This document shows positions 33,800 to 44,440 of a stretch of DNA of 64,000 nt, one piece after another; position 1 is the first letter of the stretch; every line of letters begins with the position of its first letter. The notes beneath the pieces are model-generated. The model worked only from the letters and a program-made list of their open reading frames with translations. It was not told the DNA's origin and did no database searches. The translations under genes and the position numbers were made by a program. This DNA comes from Perognathus longimembris pacificus (Eukaryota; Chordata; Mammalia; Rodentia; Heteromyidae): contig NC_063180.1 in NCBI RefSeq assembly GCF_023159225.1, positions 6,011,297 to 6,075,296 on the forward strand, read 5' to 3'.

Positions 33800-34285
33800 A
33801 GAGGCAGTGAGACCTGGCCACAAACATAAAATAAATTACCCCTCCCCCCTCCCCACCAATGATAAATGGTTCTATTAGCAATCCAGATTGTTAAACCTCG
33901 ATATAACAGAACGCAGGGAACTGGGGCCCATCCATTCTCCCTCCGGCGCACAGTGAGTTGTAAATAGGTTATTTTGTGTGTAAATAACACATTAAAACAC
34001 AGCATTAGCTGTGTCTTTTGATAGGGTGGAAATTGTTCCAAATAAATAATTCTGGACAGGAATGTAAAATAAGCCCATTTTAATAGTACATGCCTGATGC
34101 AACAGTGTTAAACATGACTAAAATGATAAACCCCTGAATATACTAATAGTAAACTATGTACTGACATGGAAGTAATGAGGCTGTATTTTTACCAAGCTTT
34201 AGGAATACTAAAATTAGTTTTGACAGAACCAAACGTCAGGAAAATGTTCACAACATAAACACCGTCAATTTGGGAAGCTGGGCTT
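33800..34285. promoter_or_regulatory. Strong candidate conserved non-coding element
   Basis: 480 bp without repeats, AT-rich, with dense homeobox/forkhead/MEF2-like words: 'gataaatggttctattagca', 'gtaaataggttattttgtgt', 'taaataacacattaaaac', 'ccaaataaataattctgg', 'aatactaaaattagtttt'. The antisense frame 33775-34041 has no domain. It has the texture of deeply conserved vertebrate enhancers, but no alignment was possible. Confidence 0.45.
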
Positions 34286-34387
34286 TCTTGGGGAGGGGGA
34301 CGAGGCTGGGGGACAGGTGGGGTCACACCAGAGGGAAAGTTCCTGGGGAATTGTTTTCTAGCCCTGATAAGCACTCATGTGACCATC

Positions 34388-34500
34388 TGGGCTTCAAGTC
34401 TCCAGACCTCAGTTTCCACATCTGTAAAATAAAAGGATTTGAACTCTCTAACCACCAAAAAGTCTTCCGGTTTTGTCATTGAAATGACTTCAAAGCTCTC
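34388..34500 (+). mobile_element. MIR fragment
   Basis: 'gacctcagtttccacatctg' then 'taaaataaaaggatttgaac' matches the sense MIR core 'cctcagtttcctcatctgta'. Confidence 0.6.
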
Positions 34501-35010
34501 TCCAACTCAACATTCATTTACCATCCTCAATGAGCCATGCACAAGAAACAGTACAGGGCCTGTCAATGGCGGTCACTACCAGGAAGCAAACCACAGCAGG
34601 GGCCCCCAGCACCCCCACCCCAGTCCAGGCAGGTGGAGCTGAGCAGTTTATGGGCACCAGGAAAACAGAATGGCTGGAATGCAACTTGAACTAACTAGCA
34701 AGCGCAGCAGCCAGGTTGGAGAAGGAGAGCCCCGTGGAGTGCTGGTCCAGAGCTGGCCCAGGAGCAGGGACCAAGTCTGCCCTGCTGGGGCTCTGCTGGG
34801 GTGGCTGGTCTGATTTTGTGTGTGCTGTTTTGAGCAGCATTAAAGGCACATGAGCCAGCACAAGGCCAGGAGGGACAAAAGGAACGCTCTGGTGTATTGT
34901 GTTAACCCTGACCCTATCTGTGCCTACACACTCTGGTAGCCACTTTACAAACCTTTTCCTCTTACTCTAACAGCCAGAAGTTACCACCATTACTATCACC
35001 TCCTTTTATC
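34501..35010. other. Unique sequence
   Basis: No gene or repeat recognised. Confidence 0.4.
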
Positions 35011-35014
35011 TGTT

Positions 35015-35800
35015 TGTAGTCAACCACTATCCAAGAGTATAATACTTAAATTCCAGAAATAAGCAGTTCGTAAGTTTTTTAAAAAACGCATACCATTCTA
35101 AGTAGCTTGATAAAATCTCACATCTGGCCCCATTCTGCTCCATCTCATCCAGGGCATAAATCATCCCTTTGTCCTGCATATCCGCCTGGTATATATATGA
35201 TACCCACCCTATAGTCACTTTGCAGGCTTGATGGACAGATGGACAGATGCAGTACAGCAGTGCTTCTGTTCAAGTGACCCCTTTTTACTTAATAATGGCC
35301 CCAAAATACAAGAGTGGCAGTAGCAGTAGTAGCTGGCAATTTGTATACAACTGTACCATGTTTTCTTTAAGTAAAAAGATGGAGATTTAAAAAAAAAGAA
35401 ATAGACATATTAGGGCTAGGAATGTGGCTTAGTGGTAGAGAGCTTGACTATCATGCATGAAGCCCTGGGTTTGATTCTGCAGTAGTCCACATAAACAGAA
35501 AAGGCCGGAAGTGGTGCTATGGCTCAAGTGGTAGAGCACTAGCCTTGAGCAAAAGAGGCTCAGGGACAGTGCCCAGGACCTGAGTTCAAGCCCAGGACTA
35601 GTAAAAAAGAAAAAGAAGAAATAGAGATACACCACATTTGTGTGACTAATTTATAATTGTAAAATTGTATTTCTAAATTCTAGTAATATAACTGCTCTAT
35701 TGTTAAACTCTTACTGTAATTTATAAAATAAGTATAGGTATATCTATAGAGAACAAATAGTATATATAGACAGCATGTATATGTATATATGTATGTGTAT
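35015..35800 (+). mobile_element. Tigger-type (TcMar) DNA transposon, internally deleted
   Basis: The left part carries 'ttccagaaataagcagttcg', 'tcatccctttgtcctgcata' and 'ttacttaataatggccccaa', the 5' region and start codon context of a Tigger transposase gene. From the ATG at 35295 it reads MAPKYKSG, against MAPKRKS in the family; the frame decays soon after. The right part (after a SINE) has 'ttgttaaactcttactgtaa' and 'gaacaaatagtatatatag', close to the 3' end of the same family. The middle of the transposase is missing. Inactive fossil. Confidence 0.75.
35413..35615 (+). mobile_element. IDL-Geo SINE nested in the Tigger element
   Basis: ID-like half ('ggctaggaatgtggcttagt') and Geo half ('gtggtgctatggctcaagtg'), A-rich tail. 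Probable duplication 'aagaaatagacata' (about 35397-35410) against 'aagaaatagagata' (35616-35629), 13 of 14 bases. Confidence 0.9.
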
Positions 35801-35876
35801 ATATATGCATTTGTATATATATATATACACACACTATATATACCTTACATACATATACAGAGAGAGAGAGAGAGAA
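35760..35876. repeat. TA-rich and (GA)n simple repeats
   Basis: Alternating TATA/TGTA tracts, about 35775-35850, then (AG)n at 35861-35874. Confidence 0.85.
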
Positions 35877-37300
35877 TCTGAGATCATCCACGGTTTGATG
35901 CCCTCCATGGACAGGAAAGAACTTTCATATCACCCAATTGTGCACCCAACATTCTAGTATTTCCCAGAACACAGTCAAAATAACCTCCCTCCAGGCAGCC
36001 AGGCACCCCATTTCCTCTGTGAGCCAGGCTGTCAGGGAGAACTGTCTGATGGGAGCTGGCTGTTCTGTGTGGCTGGGTCATAAAATAAGCTTAGAAGCAG
36101 TCTCAATAGCAATCCTGAAAAAAATCACTTAACTAAGAGTAATTGCCCACTTAGTCACACCTGAGTGCATCCCGCCCAAGGCGAAAGCGTGGAGCCTGGC
36201 AGCAAGACCCAGGTAAGCAGGAAGGGGGTACGTGGCGATTCCTGCTGCCTATGAGGACTGTGAGAGGGTGTCCAGCAGGGGCCACAAGCAGGGCCATAGC
36301 CGGCGACCTCAGACCACCCATCACACCAGCTGCCCGGACACATACTTGGCATGACATTGGCGGATTCTTTTGGCAACTGGTTATGGGATGGCTGCTGAGC
36401 TGAGGGGTCAGCGGTGCCCTAGCAATGCTCTGCCACATGGGCAACCTGGAGGGAAGGCAGAGTGCACAGAGACAGGCAAAGGGCAAAGACAGTGGAAGGG
36501 TGCCACACGGGTTCTGAGGTGCTGTAAGGTGGATGGGGGCGGGGGGGGGGGTGTGTAGCCCTAGGTAGCTGGATTCAAGATTTCAGTTGCTTAAATATTT
36601 ATCCTGGGGATCATACAATACAATAGACAAAATAGCTCATCACTAAGCCAAACCACTTCAAAAAACTTTATAGAAAGTCAGCAGGGCCAGTGAACAAGGA
36701 ACTGGGGCTGCCAGTGTGTATGAGGTGGCACAGAGCCTGCCGACCCCCCTGCATTGGAGCACTGTGGCAAGAGCCATCCAGTGATTGACCCTGGTTATAC
36801 TGGCCTGGCCACAGCCCTGGCAGTGACTTAATCCACCTGGAGTCTCTAACACTCCACAGAATGCAGTTGGCAATGTGGCCTCACCGCACCTACTGACCCA
36901 GGGAGCCTGATGAAAATGCATGTGCCCAGGTCCAGCCTGAGGCCAGCCTGCTTTGTAACAGTGGTCTCATGTGAGCATTGGCTGCTTCAGGTCTCGGCAT
37001 GCCTGTGGAGAGCAAAGGACCTGGCTGAGTTAGAAACAGGTACAACAGTGCAGGAGAAGAAATCCATCTAGCCATTTGGTTTCTGAGCTAAGCAGAAGAG
37101 CATGAAGCTTGGCGGGGTAGAAAGGCAGTAGAAGTCTGAACTTCCCACAAGTAAGTCCATGGGTCAAAGTGATCAGTGGAAGGAGACCTTTGAAGTTAGG
37201 TGCCTACTTCCCCCAAGCCAGAAAAAATGGTACTTAATACAGAAAAGGCTTTACACAGACCTCACATAGCGCTCACTGTACCCCACAGACACTCCATGTT
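35877..37300. other. Unique sequence
   Basis: AT-rich patch near 36078-36150 ('taactaagagtaattgccca') could be a small CNE. A G-run lies at 36538-36551. About 36895-36945 weakly resembles a MER5-type DNA transposon. No gene recognised. Confidence 0.4.
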
Positions 37301-37314
37301 CTAACTCAAGTCCT

Positions 37315-37425
37315 ATCTCCCAATTCTAGGAAATAGACATCATGTTGTATCCATTTTACACACAGGAAAAGTGAGGCACAGACCTGTCCAAGATCAGGAA
37401 GGCTGGGTCTTGGCTTAGGTCCTAC
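37315..37425 (-). mobile_element. MIR fragment
   Basis: 'atccattttacacacaggaa' then 'gtgaggcacagacctgtcca' follows antisense MIR ('cccattttacagatgaggaa'). Confidence 0.6.
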
Positions 37426-38205
37426 CATGCTTCTTACTCTTACCCTGTATTGCCTGAGGGGTGGCAATGTCAGCCACTCCTGTCCCCAGAGTGCCCTATA
37501 TGGGCGTGCATGAGCCTTGAGCCCAATCCCCAGTCCTCCAATGAAGCACACAAAGAGGTTCAGAAACATTTTGGGGGAAAGAAACTTTATAGTGAAGAAG
37601 GAAAATATGAGAGCTTTTGGATGGTTTCAGTGTAAAGCAATGAGAAACATCTGACTCAAGTTGCCTTTAAAATGAAAAATTAGAGGGGAGAAAACTCCTG
37701 GCCAAAATGTGTTTTTAAAGATTTATAGACTCCAAAGTGTGAGCACAACAGCTGAAGAGGCTGGGAAAAGCCACCCTGGCAGCTTCTGCTGCAACTCTTA
37801 CAAACCAGATGATGAAATGAACCCTTTCCCAGCCTGCCCCGTGCTGCCCTACAGACAGGTCTCATGCATGCTTTACTCAAAGAAGGGAGACTGATGCGAA
37901 TGTTCTGCCCTGAACAGGTCCAGCCTCAGGAACTCCTAGGGAAATCAAGCAGCAGAAGCCCATGGAGCCAAGGAACTTAGCAACTATGTCACGGCCCCAC
38001 ATGCCAAGAAACTGTCTTCAAGTGAACAGATGCTTGGAGCCCCAGAACAGGTAAGGGAACTGAGGCACATGACACCAGAGAGACCTTTCCAACACTGGTA
38101 TTTACACCATAGTAAATATCACCATATTTATACCATATGGTGGGGCTGATTCTAAATTACAGACCCAGTTACTTCCAAACAGGCTAAATAAATGATCTAA
38201 AAGAA
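37426..38205. other. Unique sequence
   Basis: About 37570-37740 is repeat-free and AT-rich and could be regulatory. No gene recognised. Confidence 0.4.
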
Positions 38206-38209
38206 AATA

Positions 38210-38448
38210 CAGTCAACTCTTCATCTACAGGTTTAGCCAATAGCAGTTAGAAAATATTCTGGAAAGTTGGGGGGGGGGCGAGTAATAACTACTTAAATAG
38301 CATTTTCATCTTATATGGTATTATAAGTAACTAGAGAAAATTAAACGTAGATGTATAGGTTATATGCAAATATTATACCATTTGATGTAAGAGACTTGCT
38401 CATCCTCAGATTTTGGTATCTATAGGGGTCTTGGAATTCCCAGGGCTA
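38210..38448 (-). mobile_element. MER2-like DNA transposon (TcMar-Tigger)
   Basis: Begins 'cagtcaactcttcatctaca' and holds 'tggtattataagtaactaga', 'ggttatatgcaaatattata' and 'cagattttggtatctatagg', the MER2 consensus in reverse orientation. A G-run (38268-38278) interrupts it. The terminal inverted repeat on the right is eroded. Confidence 0.8.
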
Positions 38449-38900
38449 GATCTCCTGGGGGTTGGGGGTGTCCATCCTTTTCCCCCACTTCCTGAGCCAA
38501 AGCATAGGTTAGAAACATCTTTGCACGGAAGACAGGGTGGGTTCAGGAGAAAGGAGCACCGAGCCTATGGATGGATGTCTGCTCCTGGAAGGAACCCCAA
38601 GTCCAGGCCCAGCTGTCTGCTGAAACAGCAGGGAGCCCTGGGTAAGCCCCATTCCCACCTGGGCCTCTGGGAGGTGGAGGCTTTGTTCACTGGTGAACTA
38701 GGAGCTCCTGCCTCAGTGCTCCCAGCTTAGCTGCGTGTGCTCTAGCGACCTCACTATCAGTTCTACCTCACTTCTAAGCACGGCTCCTGGTCAGCTATAT
38801 TGTGCTTTCACTTCCTTCATATTCCAAAACTAACATGTTCTCCCTCAAGTTGTCATGAAGCTTGCTAAATATTTTCCTTTTGTTTGTTTTGTTTTGCTTC
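38449..38900. other. Unique sequence
   Basis: No repeat or gene recognised. Confidence 0.4.
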
Positions 38901-38904
38901 ACTA

Positions 38905-39085
38905 TTTTCTTTTTCCAGTACTAAGGATTGAACTCAGGTTCTACCACTTGGGTCACTCCCTTTGGCTTTAGCTTGTTTTTCAGAAAAAATTTCAAGGCTA
39001 ACTGGTAGCTTCAGTCTTGATTCTCCTACCTCTACCTCTTGAGTAGCTGGGATTATAGGCACAAGTCACTATGTTCAACCCTTGA
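38905..39085 (-). mobile_element. B1-ID composite SINE
   Basis: Antisense ID remnant ('ccagtactaaggattgaact') then antisense B1-like half ('cttgagtagctgggattata'). Diverged and partly deleted. Confidence 0.65.
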
Positions 39086-40730
39086 TGAATATTTTTAATA
39101 AACTCCTAATGTCCCTCTCTAAACATTGCATTTGATTATTCAACCCCCTATCCGCAAATAGTTCCAATTTTTCAGATATAAGTTATGTGTACATCCCTTC
39201 CACCTGAAGGAAATCTTTCTGCCTGAGAGTTTGTTGCAGTTAGAATCAACCAAAGTTCTGCAAGCGGGGTGAGGCCATCAGGAACTAGGAAGTGATCATG
39301 TGGAGCTTGGGGGGAGGTGGATAGCTCGGAATACAGCATGTATGGGGACACCTCACAGTCACTGACAGCCTGAGGGATTGGTCCTTTGTTCATGACAGCC
39401 TATTCCTTATGACAATTCTCCTGCCACCCACAGGCAGGACCTATCCCTTCACCGACTCCTAAACTGTGCCTTGCAGTCAGACGCCTGCCCATCCTGGGGC
39501 CAACCATGAAGGAGCCAAGTGAGCCAAAAAGGAGCTAGATTCCTGAAAGGTCTCTTAAGCAGCTTCCAGAAACTAGTTCAGTCATGCCCCAGCCATCCCA
39601 GATCATCTTCCTACATTCTTCCTGCAGCCCAGCATGCTCCTCCCAGTGCTGTCCTCTCCAGGGCCTTTGTATAGCCCCACATCCCTCCTCATCCTCGTCC
39701 ACCAGTGCCCTGTGCTGGCAGGCCAAGCATCAGACTCAGGGGCTAAAACACATGCTGCTGGCTCCACACACTTCCCTCCTTGGCCCTGTTCCCCACCTAT
39801 CCCACATTTTCTTCTATACCACTCTGGTGCATAAGAAACCATGCCACTGCCTGACTCCTGCTTCATACATTTGCCCCACCTGATGAAAGGCACAGGCCTG
39901 GGGAGGCAGGCCCAGACACTGGGGAGCTCCTCGATACTCAAGTATCTACACTGGGGGTCTTGCTCATAGCAAGCATCTCTGCCTCCAACCAGGGGAATTA
40001 TGGAAGAACAAGTTCCTGAGATCCTAGAGACTGTGGATAACATCTGTCCAGCCCTCTCACAAATTGAATCAGGAAAGCCAGGCCCAGGCTGGACTTCCAA
40101 TCCTCCACAGCAGCCACTGCAGAGTGTCAGCTGTGTCCACTCCAAAACAGCTGCTTTTCTCACTCCCAGAAGACCCTTCCCAGATTAGCTGCTCAGAGAC
40201 AGGTGCAGGGAGCAGACATGGAGAACACTGTGGGGCTCCCTTTGACTCTTCAACCTCTTACGAACCTAGCCTGAAAGGCCTGCATGGCCAGCAAGATGCC
40301 TGCTCATGTGGGTCAAATCTTCCCTGTGCCTAATGCCATCAGCCTAGATGCCCTGAACCAGGGGCATTCTAGGGAAGGCAGAACTGAAACTGCTGCTTCC
40401 CTGGACCAGCTCGCTCTGTGCTTTGGTCCTCCACTGGAGAAGTCCTTAAGCATTTATTGCTCTAATATGACAACCAGGTCTGATGCTACAGAGGCTCTCC
40501 CCTCTGACGACATTCTATAATTACTATCTAATTATTGCCTAAGTCTGTCTTCTATTGCCATGACCAACCATTGAATTACACTGCACCCTGGAGATGCAGG
40601 CCACTGAGGTCAGGTTCCAGAGCAACCAGGAGCTCACTCAAACTCAGGCAATCAGGCAGAGGGACATCTTGAGGCACCATTACAAGCCACATGGCCTGGA
40701 CTACTAGGATACTGTCTCCACTACTGTGTG
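39086..40730. other. Unique sequence
   Basis: The antisense frame 39603-40163 (186 residues) has no recognisable domain. About 39585-39680 weakly resembles L2. No exon supported. Confidence 0.45.
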
Positions 40731-40738
40731 TATATTTC

Positions 40739-40748
40739 CCTCTCTCTT

Positions 40749-40827
<79 letters not shown>

Positions 40828-40848
40828 CTCTCTCTCTCTCTCTCTGTC
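40739..40848. repeat. Compound (TC)n(AC)n(TC)n microsatellite
   Basis: An AC core of about 20 units flanked on both sides by TC tracts. Confidence 0.95.
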
Positions 40849-41091
40849 TGGCACCTGGGTCTAGGCTTCTCCCATATTACCTAACAGTGTTGTCTCCTCT
40901 CCCAGTCCCTGATGGTCCCTCCCCACAGACTAAAGGGGCCTAGGGAGGCCCTGCCAAGGTCAGGAGGCCAGAGGTTCACCTCCCAGAGGAGAAGGTCAAT
41001 GGCTGACTTCAAATCTCCCTCTCCTGGCTTGGGCCAACAACTCAATGAAGACTTAACTGAGAGTCAGAAGCAACATAAAAATACATATACT

Positions 41092-41340
41092 GCCAGGCAC
41101 TGGTGGCTCACCTCTGTAATCTTAGCTATTTAGGAGGCTGAGATCTGAGGATCGATGTTGGAAGCCAGCCTGGGCAGGAAAAGTTGTGACACTCTCTCTT
41201 ATCAACAATGAACCAGTAGAAAGCCAGAAGTGGAGCTGTGGTTTAAGCGGTAGAGTGCCAGCTTTGAATGAAAAAGCTAAGGGTGGGTACTCAGGCCTTA
41301 AGTTCAAGCCCCAGTACTGGCTCAAATAAATAAATAAGCA
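41092..41340 (+). mobile_element. B1-Geo SINE
   Basis: 'gccaggcactggtggctcac' begins a B1-like left half; then 'agaagtggagctgtggttta' and 'aagttcaagccccagtactg' form the Geo half; the tail is (AAAT)n. It directly abuts a retroviral LTR on its right. Confidence 0.92.
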
Positions 41341-41347
41341 AATATAT

Positions 41348-41676
41348 TGTTGTGCCAAGTCGCAAGACCACCACCAAGAAGGCCACCGAGACTCAGACAC
41401 TCCGAAATGCAAAAGCAAGGCAAGGCTTTATTTAAGCGAGCTGCAACTCGGGCCTCGTCCTACCCACCGACACAGCGGAGGTTAGGAGGGAGCCCCGAGC
41501 TGTGATTACACAGGGCTTATAAAGGCAAAGAACAAGGTTACAACAATCAGGTGTTCAAGCAAGCAAGATTAGGACACAGGTACAAATCTGATTGGCTCAG
41601 GGTTTAATTCTAAAATGGGGTTCACGTGTCTGGCACTTCAATATAAAGTGACAATGACCTAAAATCCATTCTGACA
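41348..41676 (-). mobile_element. Retroviral LTR (ERV), antisense
   Basis: Read on the minus strand it starts TGTCAG and ends 'cttggcacaaca'. It shows a CCAAT box (antisense 'attgg' at 41591-41595), a TATA-like box ('cttataaag' at 41516-41524) and an AATAAA-type signal (antisense 'ctttattt' at 41426-41433), in the correct U3-R-U5 order. Just upstream on that strand a purine-rich stretch (41677-41698 in antisense) resembles a polypurine tract, so this would be the 3' LTR of a mostly lost element. No matching target duplications and no viral gene are visible. About 329 bp. Confidence 0.75.
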
Positions 41677-41805
41677 AAATCCTCCCATTCCCCCCCACCA
41701 GCTATCTCCCCAGCCGCCGTACTCACTGTGGCCCACAGAGCAGTGACGTACCCCCTCACACCCTACTCCCTCCCATGCTGGAGAGAAGCACACAAATTCA
41801 AGCTC
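41677..41805 (-). other. Possible remnant of ERV interior next to LTR
   Basis: A polypurine tract on the minus strand followed by unassigned sequence. No protein similarity is seen; ordinary flanking DNA is equally possible. Confidence 0.25.
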
Positions 41806-41809
41806 ACCC

Positions 41810-42275
41810 CAGGGTCTGACTCAGGGTCTGCACTTTAATAAGACTCGGCGATTATGCACTCATCAAAGTGTGAAGAAAGGCACGTTTTCTTCCCTCTCTT
41901 GTGCTAAGCTCCGCTTGGGCAGCGAGAGCAGCAGGGCATGACTAAATGCACTTGAATAAGAAGGGAAAGAAAAGAAATCCCAGCTTCTCTGTTTCTCGGA
42001 GACAGAAATAGTTCTGTGGCCTCCAGATGGACGGCACAGCCACGAGGGGAGGTCTTGCTTCCCGCCAAACTCTCCCACCGGGAAGCTGGCACAGGCCAGT
42101 GGAAAGCAGAGAACATTTCTCTTCGGGGCAGTAAAATGAGAGGCTGTGGCTCGTGCAGTCCCTTCTGCTATAATTAAGTTGGCCAGAAATTCACCTAAGA
42201 TACTAAATTCCATACCTGACCCTCTAATTACAGCCAGAAAGCATCAGGAGACAATTACTCTCCAAAATAGTCCTC
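41810..42275. promoter_or_regulatory. Candidate conserved non-coding element
   Basis: Repeat-free. Words include 'cactttaataagactcggcg', 'aaatgcacttgaataagaag', 'ctgctataattaagttggcc' and 'gaccctctaattacagccag'. Several CpGs occur in an otherwise CpG-poor region. No coding frame with a domain. Confidence 0.4.
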
Positions 42276-43080
42276 AGTGGGCAAGAGCCAAGTTCTCTGG
42301 GCATACCTCACATGTGCCAGCTGGGCACACCCCAGACTCACCCAGCAACCTCCCCTTCCCCACCTGGGGCTCAGCCCCACCCTCCAGGGGCCAGGATGGC
42401 CCAGTGTCCAGAGATGGGGGTGGCCAGACTGCCAAGGAAACCTGCAGGTGATGGTCACAAGGCCTGAGATTCCTGGGAGCAAGGGGGCCCTCCTTACCAC
42501 CCTCCATAAACCCCAGTGCCTCCCTTACGACAGGGGCCACCGCTCTCATTAAATCCTAACAGGCTAATGAAAAACACCCCTGCTGTTCTTCAAGTGTGCA
42601 AAAAACAGAAAGTACCTCCTTGTGCAGCCACAGCTGCAGCAGCAGCAGCCGCCACAGCAAGAGGACAGGCCTTCTTCCCCGGGTCGGCAAAGCTGCTACC
42701 CTCCAGGATTCCGCTCTTGGCTTCTTTCTTCTCCAAGGCTGTGGCTGGAGCAGAGGTCTCCATCTCAGCGGCTCATAGTCCTGGGTGCTGACCCTGGTGG
42801 AGATGACAAAGACATTCACCAACATTGCACCCAAACCAGCTGGGAAGAGCTGGCCCACATTCACACCACTGCTTGCTTCTACAGCAACCAACTCCATTCC
42901 CACTAACAATTGTGGGAGGGAGGGGTTAATTTTGAGAACTATCCACCCTGGAATTTTCTGGGTCTGCTGAATAGACAACAGCCAAACATTTTGGTTGTCT
43001 TTTATCCAGATTAAAAAAAAAAATCCAAGCAACAGATTTCTGTTGACAAGAGAGCATAGGCAGCAAAAAGAATCACCATG
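42276..43080. other. Unique sequence with short CAG repeat
   Basis: A short interrupted CAG run lies near 42631-42650. The antisense frame 42556-43032 (158 residues) and sense frame 42622-42906 show no domain. Treated as non-coding. Confidence 0.45.
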
Positions 43081-43087
43081 AAAAATG

Positions 43088-43318
43088 GAATTAGTGGCTC
43101 ACACCTGTAATCCTAGCTACTCAGGAGACTGAGATCTGAGGATCATAGTTTAAAGCGAACCCAGGTAGGAAAATCCATGAGGCTCTTACCTCCAATTAAG
43201 CAACCCAAAAAGAGCCAGAAGTGGAGCTGTGGCTCAAGTGGTAGGGCTGGCCTTGAGCAGAAAAGCTCAGGGACAATGTCCAGGCCTGAGTTCAAGCCCC
43301 AGGATATGCCCACACATG
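43088..43318 (+). mobile_element. B1-Geo SINE
   Basis: 'cacctgtaatcctagctact' and 'gagatctgaggatcatagtt' (B1 half), then 'gtggagctgtggctcaagtg' and 'tgagttcaagccccaggata' (Geo half). The tail became an AC repeat. Confidence 0.93.

Positions 43319-43320
<2 letters not shown>

Positions 43321-43376
<56 letters not shown>
43321..43376. repeat. (AC)n microsatellite
   Basis: About 27 uninterrupted AC units grown from the SINE tail. Confidence 0.97.
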
Positions 43377-43377
<1 letters not shown>

Positions 43378-43534
43378 CAGAAAGCATCAGAGGAGATATG
43401 AAAACAGAATTACAATACCCAGTGGTCCTCCAAGAAAGGTCCTGGTTGCCATGCTGCCCCAGCCAACCATCTCATTTAACCAATGTTATTCTGAAGCCTT
43501 TTTGTTCATTAGACATCACATCAGATACAGAAGA

Positions 43535-43620
43535 CTTTTTTGTACCAGGCCTGGAGCTTGAACTCACTATCGCACTCATAGGCTGGTGCTCTACCACTTG
43601 AGCCATGCTTCTAGCCCCTC
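43535..43620 (-). mobile_element. ID-type SINE
   Basis: 'taccaggcctggagcttgaa' and 'ctaccacttgagccatgctt' are the antisense of a tRNA/ID-like element. Confidence 0.7.
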
Positions 43621-43959
43621 CGGCTGTAGAAAACATTCAGTAGATGTTTACAGTTTACTTAAGAAACAAACACAGGGGGGAGTAAAGGCAGACTTCATTT
43701 CACTGAGGGGAGGGATATAGCATGCACAGGAGAAAGATAGGAGAGAGTAGGACAGGCAGAGAGGAAAGGAGCTACCCTGTCTCCCAGCTGGGGACCAGAC
43801 AGGATGCATAAGGAGACCCAGAAGGTGTGGGGGAGCCCATATCCAGGAGAGCAGGCATTGGAGTTTGAAGGCAGAGGAGAAACAGAACATGACCCTCAAT
43901 GTAAAGAACCACGCTGTCTTTCATGGGAAGCAGGCTTTGAGAGAAGGGTAACCTTTAAC

Positions 43960-44440
43960 AATTCCAAGGGCTATGATGGTGGTCTGGGTATAGGCAGTGG
44001 CTGTGGAGCTGATGAAAGGTAGATATGATCTGAAGGCAATGGCCATAGACCTTGCTGCTTGTTGAATGTGGGTGGCTGGCTGAATGGGAAGGGTTGGATT
44101 CATGGTTAAGGTAGGAACATGCAGCTGGATTCAGGGCCCAGGTTTTCACCTGGCCATGGGTTCCAAGGGAGCATTTCTGGAGGATGCTTCATTGCTTACA
44201 GACTCTGATAATATAGTTTGGGGAGCTGGTACTCAAGATGACTTACTTGGGGCTGGCAGTGAGGATGAGTGGATGGTGGACTCATTTACTACCACAGAGC
44301 AGGGAAAGGAGAAGAAGGTTCAGAGGCAGAAGTCAGGAGTCAGTTGGGGGCCATGTGAGATTCAAGGTGCCCACTGATACCAGAAGACATGGTGGGGAGC
44401 ATGGGCTTGGGTGGTGTCAGGGAAGATAAAGGCACAGATA
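43960..44440 (+). mobile_element. Old interspersed repeat, family not assigned
   Basis: The order of words ('gctgtggagctgatgaaagg', 'agatatgatctgaaggcaat', 'tgttgaatgtgggtggctgg', 'ccatgtgagattcaaggtgc') resembles a common ancient mammalian retroelement that I cannot name with confidence. No frame of interest. Confidence 0.4.

Noticed and set aside
36895..36945. MER5-type transposon
   Set aside because: Only about 50 bp of weak resemblance; not enough to list as a separate element.
39603..40163. 186-residue minus-strand open frame
   Set aside because: No domain, no splice or promoter evidence; plus-strand frames of similar length overlap it.
42556..43032. 158-residue minus-strand frame and a glutamine-rich sense frame over a CAG run
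   Set aside because: Considered as an exon with a polyglutamine tract, but the CAG run is short and interrupted and the rest of the peptide is not recognisable.
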